A stretch of DNA of 53,873 nt from IMG/VR virus record IMGVR_UViG_3300004805_000008, positions 1 to 53,873 of that record; one strand, 5' to 3'. The notes beneath the pieces are model-generated. The model worked only from the letters and a program-made list of their open reading frames with translations. It did no database searches and was not told where the DNA came from. The stretch comes from a virus. Made by a program: the position numbers and the translations under genes. Below, one piece after another: positions 48,470 to 53,873 of the stretch (its first letter is position 1; every line of letters begins with the position of its first letter).

Positions 48470-48961
48470 ATGTATATTATGCAAATTCAGGACAATCTAA
48501 ATCTTCGTGGCGATGTTCTTATTACTGGTGTAGATTCAACTACTGGCGAGCAGACTACTTTCGTAGATGACAAAAACTTAATCGTTCTTAATGGAAGAGA
48601 AAAGTTAGCTAACCTCCTACTCAATGCCGTAGGACAGAGAATTGACACTATTATTCTGGGATCTGGTGGAACTCCTGCTAATAATCCTACCCTACCTTAT
48701 GCTGTTGATCCTACTGAGACGGATGTAAAAGTACGATTAGTTCCTGGGGTACTAGATACTAAGACGTTCACTATTGACTCTTCCGCAAAACCTAAGTTAG
48801 CCTTTACTTTGATTATTCCAGAGACTTCTTATAATGAGAAGGGCATTAACGAATTAGGATTAATGCTGAATGATGATACAGCTTTCGCAATCAAGCGTTT
48901 TGCTACCATTACAAAGAGCTCAAGTCTCTCACTCAAAATCGTCTGGACTATCTACCTTTAA
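48470..48961 (+). CDS. Small tail structural protein (163 aa)
   Basis: Two in-frame starts exist: ATG 48470 (1 nt from AGAGG) and ATG 48479 (10 nt from AGAGG). The second is better placed, giving a 160-aa product starting MQIQDNLNLRGDV. The fold looks beta-rich. The sequence NLIVLNGREKLANLLLNAVG followed by DTIILGSGGTP resembles small phage tail or fibre-attachment proteins that begin with a strand and a grasping helix. I cannot name a T4 counterpart. Confidence 0.6.
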   Translation: MYIMQIQDNLNLRGDVLITGVDSTTGEQTTFVDDKNLIVLNGREKLANLLLNAVGQRIDTIILGSGGTPANNPTLPYAVDPTETDVKVRLVPGVLDTKTFTIDSSAKPKLAFTLIIPETSYNEKGINELGLMLNDDTAFAIKRFATITKSSSLSLKIVWTIYL

Positions 48962-48982
48962 CCCTACAACGAGTAACTATTA

Positions 48983-50338
48983 ATGGCTATTATTTTAGAT
49001 CGACAGGGAAATAAACTACCTCCAGTAGTTAACCAGTTTACTCGAACTACTATAGATCGAGAAAGCATGCTGTATCAATATCAGAATACAGTAGAGAGTT
49101 CCTATGTAGGTGATATTCGTCACTTAGTTAATAAGTTTGGTGAGTATCTTAAGACTAAAAATCATTATATTGACGTAATAAAAAATATGGCCATTGAATT
49201 CCCTATTCGCTATGCTGCTCCAAACCTAGTATTCTCTGACAATCTAGGTGCTAATGGAGTTGCAGAAGAGGCATCAATTAAAGATAGAATAGTCCTACCT
49301 GTGATCTCTTATGTGCTAAAGGGAATAGAGTATGACAATAAGAGAGCAGTAGATCCTTGCGTACGATACTGGTATAAGCCTGACAAGAATGATCCGTCAA
49401 AGACTTTAGTTACAACTGCTCCTAAGCCAATGAATTACAACTTTCAAGTGGATGTATGGACTGAAACTAGAGAGTCTTTTAACCAGATAATCACGGCATT
49501 TCAACTAGATTTTAACCCTTACTCACACCTCATGGACTTATATTCCTATGATGATGAGACTCAGAAATCTACGTATATTCCATATGCTAGAATGAACCTC
49601 ACCTCTTATAGTGATGCTTCTAACATAGTACCTGGAACCGATAGACGAGTAGTAAGAGGAACTTTAAACATTACTGTAGAAGGGTGGTTAACTCAGCCAC
49701 CAACTTCAATGTCCTACGTATTCACTACAAGTTTCAATGTGGACGGAGAATACGGAAGTTCTGCAGGGCCGCTCATGGCTAAGAAATGGGCAGATTCAGT
49801 TTGGACAGGTGGAGATACTATGGGTGTAGCAAGCGTATTTGGTAGACAGGGAATAGTTACTGGAGCAGTTGGTGACTATAATCCAGAACAGATTATCGTA
49901 GATCAAGCATTGACAGGTATTGCAGCACCTGGAGATACATTACAAGAAGCACTATCCAGTATCAATCAGAGAATTGCTAAAGATACCTTCAGTATTGCCC
50001 TTTCTGAGCCGATGATTCCAGGTACGGTATTTAGAATTATCAATCAGAAAGCATATAAGGTAAAATCAATAGACTCTACTACTCCTAATGTAGACGGAGT
50101 AGTTCTAACTGGAGGTAATGCTCTTGATGTCATTACTGCAGGTAGAAAAGTCAACACTGAATACGATTTAGGTATTCTTCAGACCACAGATGGCTGGTTA
50201 TATTTAGGTCAGGATGGTACTTTGACTAGTACTATTCCAACAAGTGTAGCAGGAGATGTGTATATTCTAGTTGTAGGTAAAGCAATGGCAGGAACTAACT
50301 CTTTCATTCTGGATCCAAAAACTCCAGTTAAGTTATAG
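48983..50338 (+). CDS. Tail terminator/sheath stabiliser (gp15-like) with an appended C-terminal domain (451 aa)
   Basis: Caps the tail and joins it to the head. Residues about 20-265 follow T4 gp15: YQYQNTVESSYVGDIRHLV, FPIRYAAPN, VLPVISYVLKGIEYDNKRA, MNYNFQVDVWTETRESFNQI (T4: YELSIFTRYEDDMFQIVEQI) and RRVVRGTLNITVEGWL (T4: RRRIEWSLTFEVNGWM). T4 gp15 ends at 272 aa. Here a further 185 residues follow, beginning VASVFGRQGIVTGAVGDY (280-297), a segment otherwise common in fibre and appendage proteins. The fusion is unusual. Confidence 0.78.
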   Translation: MAIILDRQGNKLPPVVNQFTRTTIDRESMLYQYQNTVESSYVGDIRHLVNKFGEYLKTKNHYIDVIKNMAIEFPIRYAAPNLVFSDNLGANGVAEEASIKDRIVLPVISYVLKGIEYDNKRAVDPCVRYWYKPDKNDPSKTLVTTAPKPMNYNFQVDVWTETRESFNQIITAFQLDFNPYSHLMDLYSYDDETQKSTYIPYARMNLTSYSDASNIVPGTDRRVVRGTLNITVEGWLTQPPTSMSYVFTTSFNVDGEYGSSAGPLMAKKWADSVWTGGDTMGVASVFGRQGIVTGAVGDYNPEQIIVDQALTGIAAPGDTLQEALSSINQRIAKDTFSIALSEPMIPGTVFRIINQKAYKVKSIDSTTPNVDGVVLTGGNALDVITAGRKVNTEYDLGILQTTDGWLYLGQDGTLTSTIPTSVAGDVYILVVGKAMAGTNSFILDPKTPVKL

Positions 50339-50346
50339 GATACATA

Positions 50347-50739
50347 ATGGCCCAGACTCTTCTAAAACTATTACCCGATGGTGCCGGAAACGAACAAGTT
50401 TCTGTGTCTATCCGTTCATTAAAAGATTCTGTTGCTTCTGATGCATCCACTGTTAATACTACCGTTATTTTTGATGCTGACTATAAGAAAATTAATCTTT
50501 TAGCCGATACTAATATTACATTCTCGGGTGGTACTAAGGATGGACAACAGTTAGTTTTAGCTCTAGTGCAAGCAGATATAGTTCCTCATACTGTAACTTT
50601 TACGAATGTTAGACTTGGAACAGATATTTTCAGTGTTCCATTGTTAACTACTGCTCTAGGAAAAACAGATAGATTGATGTTTTTCTACGATTTAACATCA
50701 AACACATATGATCTCATAGGATATGCACGTGGCTTTTAA
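50347..50739 (+). CDS. Small tail/fibre-type structural protein (130 aa)
   Basis: Beta-rich, with INLLADTNITFSGGTKDGQ, LVLALVQA and a C-terminal LMFFYDLTSNTYDLIGYARGF that matches the ending of many small phage appendage proteins. AGGAT lies 7 nt before the ATG and the gene follows the tail terminator by 8 nt. The GIY-YIG gene overlaps its last 17 nt, so the endonuclease gene has inserted at or near its 3' end without obviously truncating it. Confidence 0.6.
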   Translation: MAQTLLKLLPDGAGNEQVSVSIRSLKDSVASDASTVNTTVIFDADYKKINLLADTNITFSGGTKDGQQLVLALVQADIVPHTVTFTNVRLGTDIFSVPLLTTALGKTDRLMFFYDLTSNTYDLIGYARGF

Positions 50740-51511
50740 AAGTGGAATTTATATTATAACCAATACCTTGAACAATAAGGTATATATTGGTCAATCTACT
50801 AATATAAATAAGCGCCTATCCAAACATAAGCGAGAGTTATTTAGTAATACACATTTTAATAGTCATTTACAACTATCTTATAATTTACATGCGGAACAGT
50901 TTACATTTACTCCCTTACTATATTGTTCAATAAGTGATTTAGACTTGTATGAAATTAGACTTATTCGGTCGTATAGGGCAAGTGAAAGACAGTATGGATA
51001 TAATAATGAGTGTGGTGGTTCTTTAAATAAAATAGTATCTGAAGAAACTAAAAGAAAGCTATCCTTGGCTCAAACTGGTAAGACTCCTCCCAATAAAGGA
51101 GTCCCATGTACAGCTGAAACAAAGGCAAGGATTTCGGCTAGTAAAACCGGATGTATTCTGCGACCACGAACCGAAGAAGAGAAACAAAGAATTTCTGAGA
51201 GTAACAAAGGTCAGAAACGATCTGATGAAACCAAACTAAATATGTCTCTCTCTCATCAAGGTCCTCGCCCGTATCAAATAGGACGCAAGCATAGTGACGA
51301 AGCAAAACAGAAGGTGTCTGAAGCTAACAAGGGTAGGTCAGCCTGGAATAGGGGTATTGCTACCTCAGAAGAAGATAAAGAGAAACTAAGAAAACCAAAA
51401 AATAATACTGAAAAAATGAGAAAGCCCAAATCCGAAGAGCACAGGAAAAACATAAGTTTGGCTCAAATTGGACGAGTTCCGTGGAATAAAGGAATTAAAA
51501 AAGACAAGTAA
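50723..51511 (+). CDS. GIY-YIG homing endonuclease with NUMOD3 repeats (262 aa)
   Basis: The catalytic module is at residues 8-90: SGIYIITNTLNNKVYIGQST holds both GIY and YIG, followed by the Arg-containing helix (NINKRLSKHKREL) and a Glu in LYEIRLIRSY. The C-terminal half is four to five NUMOD3-like DNA-binding repeats with S-x-E-[TE]-K-x-K-[IL]-S...G...NKG (for example SEETKRKLSLAQTGKTPPNKG). Free-standing mobile gene. Its Arg and Lys codons (AGA, AAA) are more A-rich than its neighbours', consistent with separate origin. AGG lies only 2 nt before the ATG. Confidence 0.9.
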   Translation: MHVAFKSGIYIITNTLNNKVYIGQSTNINKRLSKHKRELFSNTHFNSHLQLSYNLHAEQFTFTPLLYCSISDLDLYEIRLIRSYRASERQYGYNNECGGSLNKIVSEETKRKLSLAQTGKTPPNKGVPCTAETKARISASKTGCILRPRTEEEKQRISESNKGQKRSDETKLNMSLSHQGPRPYQIGRKHSDEAKQKVSEANKGRSAWNRGIATSEEDKEKLRKPKNNTEKMRKPKSEEHRKNISLAQIGRVPWNKGIKKDK

Positions 51512-51524
51512 TTAAATATATAGG
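51509..51524 (+). promoter_or_regulatory. Late-promoter-like motif after the GIY-YIG gene
   Basis: TAATTAAATATATAGG, overlapping the GIY-YIG stop codon and 35 nt before ATG 51559. Confidence 0.5.
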
Positions 51525-51558
51525 TAATTCATAACATTCTAACACAGGAGAAATAAAA

Positions 51559-51960
51559 ATGGCCTTCACCCTCATTGATGCAGTGAAAAATTCAGCCTTA
51601 AATACAATTACTACAGCTATTGGAGCGAGTCCTTTACTTAGAATATATGACGCAACTGGTGGCGTTCCTGCTAATGCTAACGCTGCTCTAGGTTCTCAGG
51701 TTCTTTTAGGTACCTTAACCTTCTCAGCTACTCCCTTTCCCGCAGCCGCAACTGGTACTCTAACCGCCAATGCTATTACCCAGGACTCCGCTGCTGACGC
51801 TACAGGTACTGCTGCCTTTTATAGAATTCTTAATAGTGCTGGTACTACTACCTACGCTCAGGGCACTGTCGGTACTTCGGGTGCTGATCTTAACCTCAAT
51901 ACGGTATCAATTGTTCTAGGCGGACCCATCAGCGTAACGGCTCTTACCATAAGCATTTAA
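51559..51960 (+). CDS. Small phage structural protein, Ala/Thr-rich (133 aa)
   Basis: The order IGASPLLRIYDATGGVPA, GTLTFSATPFPAAATGTLTA, ATGTAAFYRILNSAGTTTYAQG and a VGTSGADLNLNTVSIVLGG ending matches a beta-rich family common in tailed phages, often near fibre genes. AGGAG precedes the ATG. Strong codon bias suggests abundance. The exact place in the virion is unknown. Confidence 0.7.
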   Translation: MAFTLIDAVKNSALNTITTAIGASPLLRIYDATGGVPANANAALGSQVLLGTLTFSATPFPAAATGTLTANAITQDSAADATGTAAFYRILNSAGTTTYAQGTVGTSGADLNLNTVSIVLGGPISVTALTISI

Positions 51961-51962
51961 CC

Positions 51963-51980
51963 TAATTAATATTTAAAAGG
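51963..51980 (+). promoter_or_regulatory. Late-motif copy before the 51976 hairpin
   Basis: TAATTAATATTTAAAAGG. A transcript from it would start inside the first arm of the hairpin. Confidence 0.35.
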
Positions 51981-52010
51981 ACTCCTCCTATAGTTGGGGA
52001 GTCCTTTGAT
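51976..52010 (+). terminator. Hairpin terminator after the 133-aa gene
   Basis: AAAGGACTCC (51976-51985) pairs perfectly with GGAGTCCTTT (51998-52007). The T tract is short, so termination may be partial. Confidence 0.7.
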
Positions 52011-52038
52011 TTGCTAGCTCATTCCAAAGGGGAATTAT

Positions 52039-52242
52039 ATGAAGAATGTACTACTCGCTCTACTACTCTCACTAAGCACCGTTGCTTTTGCTCAAGAAGG
52101 TCCTCATAGGTCCTCTGCTCCTCTCGCTCCCAAGGCTGAGAAGAAGGTCGATACTCCCAAGGGTAAGAAGAAGTCCAAGAAGGCTAAGAAGGAAGTTGTT
52201 GTAACTCCCGCTGCTCCTAAGGTTGACGCTGCAAAGAAGTAA
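52039..52242 (+). CDS. Small secreted Lys-rich protein (67 aa)
   Basis: A Sec signal peptide is clear: MKNVLLALLLSLSTVAFA, with AFA|Q cleavage at about 18/19. The mature part, about 48 residues, is Lys/Ala/Pro-rich (KGKKKSKKAKK), with no Cys, so not a lipoprotein. It would be exported to the periplasm of a diderm host during infection. AAGGGG lies 6 nt before the ATG and a UUCG terminator follows. Possible roles are envelope binding, lysis support or superinfection defence; none is demonstrated. Confidence 0.7.
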   Translation: MKNVLLALLLSLSTVAFAQEGPHRSSAPLAPKAEKKVDTPKGKKKSKKAKKEVVVTPAAPKVDAAKK

Positions 52243-52260
52243 CCTTTCCAGTTATTTAGA

Positions 52261-52286
52261 AAATAGCCCTTCGGGGCTATTTTTTA
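52261..52286 (+). terminator. Intrinsic terminator with UUCG tetraloop
   Basis: AAATAGCCC, TTCG, GGGCTATTT, then T run to 52285. Isolates the secreted-peptide gene from those downstream. Confidence 0.9.
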
Positions 52287-52320
52287 TTAAAGTTAACCTT
52301 TAGCTTTCCGATGAGTAGGT

Positions 52321-52443
52321 ATGGAAAAAACTTTAGTTGAACTAGTCAATCAGTGGCTTCAAGAAATCGATGACACCGAAGAATATGAGGAAGTGGTGGA
52401 AGAGACTACTTCTACTGTAATACGATTAGATCTTCTCGTATAG
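52321..52443 (+). CDS. Small acidic protein (40 aa)
   Basis: Begins MEKTLVELVNQWLQEIDDTE and ends VIRLDLLV. About 11 of 40 residues are acidic. TAGGT lies directly before the ATG, so spacing is poor, although a GAG lies slightly further up. It fills a gap between a terminator and the next late-motif copy. Coding is plausible but the evidence is limited to frame length and composition. Confidence 0.4.
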   Translation: MEKTLVELVNQWLQEIDDTEEYEEVVEETTSTVIRLDLLV

Positions 52444-52460
52444 ACTTAATCTCAATCTGG

Positions 52461-52475
52461 TAATTAAGTATTGGA
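52461..52475 (+). promoter_or_regulatory. Late-promoter-like motif before the 115-aa gene
   Basis: TAATTAAGTATTGGA, 12 nt before ATG 52488; the only purine-rich site upstream of that gene is the motif's own GGA. Confidence 0.4.
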
Positions 52476-52487
52476 TACAGATAAACT

Positions 52488-52835
52488 ATGCCTCATTTAA
52501 AAGACCGAGTTCAAGAAACTACTACAACCACGGGAAACTCAACTATTACCCTAGCCGGTGCAAAAACTGGCTATCGTACTTTTGCTAGTTGTCTTAAGTT
52601 GGGTGAGATGACTCATTACTGCATTACTGACGGTACTAATTGGGAAGTCGGTAAGGGATACTTAGTTACGTCTTCTACCTTATATAGAGATACCCTTTTA
52701 TCCAGTAGCACTGAAGACTTTATTGTTTTTGGGGCAGGATCAAAAGATGTTTTCGTTACAGCATCGGCAGAGTTTTTAGACAATGCAAGTATGGGAATGC
52801 AAATAGCAGGTAGAACCAATTTACTACTGCCTTAA
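52488..52835 (+). CDS. Phage structural protein of a common small family (115 aa)
   Basis: The pattern LKDRVQETTTTTGNSTITLAG followed by AKTGYRTFAS, YCITDGTNWEVGKGYLV, TLYRDTLLSSS and GSKDVFVTASAEFLDN is highly recognisable from many phages and prophages, usually among tail or receptor-appendage genes. Length is slightly shorter than usual because the C-terminal fibre part is absent. Function within the particle is not established. Confidence 0.75.
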   Translation: MPHLKDRVQETTTTTGNSTITLAGAKTGYRTFASCLKLGEMTHYCITDGTNWEVGKGYLVTSSTLYRDTLLSSSTEDFIVFGAGSKDVFVTASAEFLDNASMGMQIAGRTNLLLP

Positions 52836-52839
52836 TAAC

Positions 52840-52853
52840 TAATAAATATCAGG
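52840..52853 (+). promoter_or_regulatory. Diverged late-motif copy before the 248-aa gene
   Basis: TAATAAATATCAGG differs from the 23797 copy (TAATTAAATATACAGG) mainly by two lost bases; its TAAATA is also close to the T4 core. AGGAG is the ribosome-binding site. Confidence 0.4.
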
Positions 52854-52863
52854 AGAATAACAA

Positions 52864-53610
52864 ATGTCAGGAAATTCGGATCCTATTTTTTCAAGAGTCG
52901 GTGATGTTCAGGGTGGTGCGGTTCTAACTACACAGGCCACTACTGACTACACTGGTCAGAACATCAATAACGCTATTGTCTTCACAGCAGATGCTACCAA
53001 CGGCGGGTACATTCAGAGGCTTCGATTTAAAGCTCTAGGTACTAATACTGCTTCAGTAGCCCGTATTTATTACAACTCTGGTACTGGAAGACTCGCCTCT
53101 ATTGCTGGAACTATGTCGGCAATCACTCCTGCTGGAACTCCATCTAATAGTGGCGGTACTTTACTTGCGGGTCCATACTACGCTAAAGTTTTACCAGTTG
53201 ATCAGTATGGATCTATTGGTACGAGTTCTCTGGAATCTGCCTTAGTTACAGTAGTCTCAGGTAGTACTGGGTCTATTGCTTGGACATGGACTGCGGTAGC
53301 TGGTGCTGCCTCGTACATGCTTTTCGTAGGTTCTGCAACAGGTGGTGAAATAACCTGGTTCAGTGCTACTACTAACTCGTTCTCTCAAACAGCAGCTGTT
53401 GGTAGTAGAGACTCCGTCAACGGTATCAATACTACTGCACTCTACGGTGAAGTAGCATTACCTGGTACTACTGCCATTGCTACCACCAGTACAGTGGATA
53501 TTGATTATCCAATGAACTTTGCTCTCCCTCCTGGCGGTAGAATCCTAGTAGGCTTAGGAACTACCGTAGCGGCTGGATGGTCAGTTACGGCTATTGGAGG
53601 TAAGTATTAA
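52864..53610 (+). CDS. Tail/appendage protein with inserted Fn3-like domain (248 aa)
   Basis: Residues 1-90 and 185-248 belong to a small phage family that starts DPIFSRVGDVQGGAVLTT and ends LPPGGRILVGLGTTVAAGW. Between them, about 95-180, is an Ig/Fn3-like module (GPYYAKVLPVDQYGSIGTSS, then IAWTWTAVAGAASYMLFVG), recognisable by its Pro-start strand and W-x-V-x-G-A-x-x-Y pattern. Such modules in phage tails bind cell-surface sugars weakly. The stop overlaps the next start by 1 nt (TAATG). Confidence 0.75.
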   Translation: MSGNSDPIFSRVGDVQGGAVLTTQATTDYTGQNINNAIVFTADATNGGYIQRLRFKALGTNTASVARIYYNSGTGRLASIAGTMSAITPAGTPSNSGGTLLAGPYYAKVLPVDQYGSIGTSSLESALVTVVSGSTGSIAWTWTAVAGAASYMLFVGSATGGEITWFSATTNSFSQTAAVGSRDSVNGINTTALYGEVALPGTTAIATTSTVDIDYPMNFALPPGGRILVGLGTTVAAGWSVTAIGGKY

Positions 53611-53873
53611 TGAAGTATTTACTAGTTCATTTTGTAGCGTTAGACCAAAACGGATACCAAGAAGTATTTAAAGGTAATCTCCAACGCATTACAGATATGG
53701 ATGGTAATACTATGTCTGAAGCTAATACTGGAGATATCTATGTAGTAGATGGTAATCCAACACAACCTTCTTGGGCATTACCAGATCCTGTAGAGGAATT
53801 AGTTAAACCTGCTCCAGTACAGCTATCTAAGCTTGAGTTTCTTGAAGCCTTTACTGAAGATGAATTAGAACTT
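53610..53873 (+). CDS. Partial small phage protein, C-terminus outside the window
   Basis: 88 codons from ATG 53610 to the window edge, starting MKYLLVHFVALDQNGYQEVF. The end, PVQLSKLEFLEAFTEDELE, matches a motif common at the end of short proteins next to phage fibre genes (L-S-K-L-x-F...F-T-x-x-E). It is translationally coupled to the preceding gene. Function unknown. Confidence 0.65.
   Translation, partial: MKYLLVHFVALDQNGYQEVFKGNLQRITDMDGNTMSEANTGDIYVVDGNPTQPSWALPDPVEELVKPAPVQLSKLEFLEAFTEDELEL

Noticed and set aside
1-53873. CRISPR array, insertion sequence or integrase/attachment site
   Set aside because: No regularly spaced repeats, no transposase or integrase motifs and no matching direct repeats at gene ends were seen; the only mobile genes are the HNH and GIY-YIG endonucleases.

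Overview
The window reads as part of the genome of a large tailed phage (Caudoviricetes) with a contractile tail, distantly related to T4. The evidence is a T4-type core gene set with recognisable motifs: SSB/gp32, UvsX recombinase, gp55-like late sigma, terminase small and large subunits, portal, acidic core protein, S80-type prohead protease, scaffold, major capsid protein, tail tube and tail sheath. Several baseplate proteins, a gp15-like tail terminator, primase, a 5'-3' exonuclease and a dNMP kinase add to this. Nothing looks like bacterial chromosome. GC content is moderate. The host cannot be named from the sequence, although one small protein with a Sec signal peptide suggests a diderm bacterium.

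Layout. (1) 1-10982, minus strand: a tightly packed operon running right to left. It encodes an unknown 410-aa protein, the exonuclease, an HD nucleotidase, primase, a SWIM zinc-finger protein, six small unknown proteins (two with zinc ribbons) and a giant uncharacterised gene (more than 1199 codons) that leaves the window. (2) 10983-11317: divergent control region. (3) 11318-14471, plus: SSB, UvsX and the late sigma factor. (4) 14472-24310, plus: a structured leader RNA, packaging and head genes, then a helix-turn-helix protein. (5) 24330-25809: HNH endonuclease with an unusual hairpin/promoter, dNMP kinase and a 55-aa basic protein. (6) 25852-50739: tail tube, sheath, baseplate/hub, tape-measure candidate, wedge proteins, three probable head-associated small proteins and the tail terminator. 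(7) 50723-end: GIY-YIG endonuclease and a run of small tail or appendage proteins, plus a secreted Lys-rich peptide.

Three cross-cutting signals stand out. First, an AT-rich motif, roughly [T/G]AATTAA-n-T/A-T/A-T...AGG, sits in nearly every plus-strand late intergenic gap of about 20 nt or more and is missing from the short, translationally coupled gaps. It is the best candidate for this phage's late promoter, read by the gp55-like sigma encoded here. It also occurs on the minus strand in front of the giant gene. Second, [L/I]-x-E cleavage sites of the T4 prohead-protease type occur near the N-termini of several proteins: capsid (LME|A, 75/76), core protein, the HTH protein, three small proteins near 46-48 kb, and the giant minus-strand protein. 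This suggests a set of head-processed proteins. Third, several control hairpins carry a promoter-like motif in the loop or compete with an alternative pairing; the clearest is the roughly 120-nt leader in front of the terminase genes.

The genes work together in the usual way. SSB, UvsX, primase, exonuclease and the nucleotide enzymes replicate the DNA. The sigma factor turns on late genes. Portal, core, protease, scaffold and capsid build the head, which terminase fills. Tube, sheath, hub, tape measure and wedge proteins form the contractile tail.
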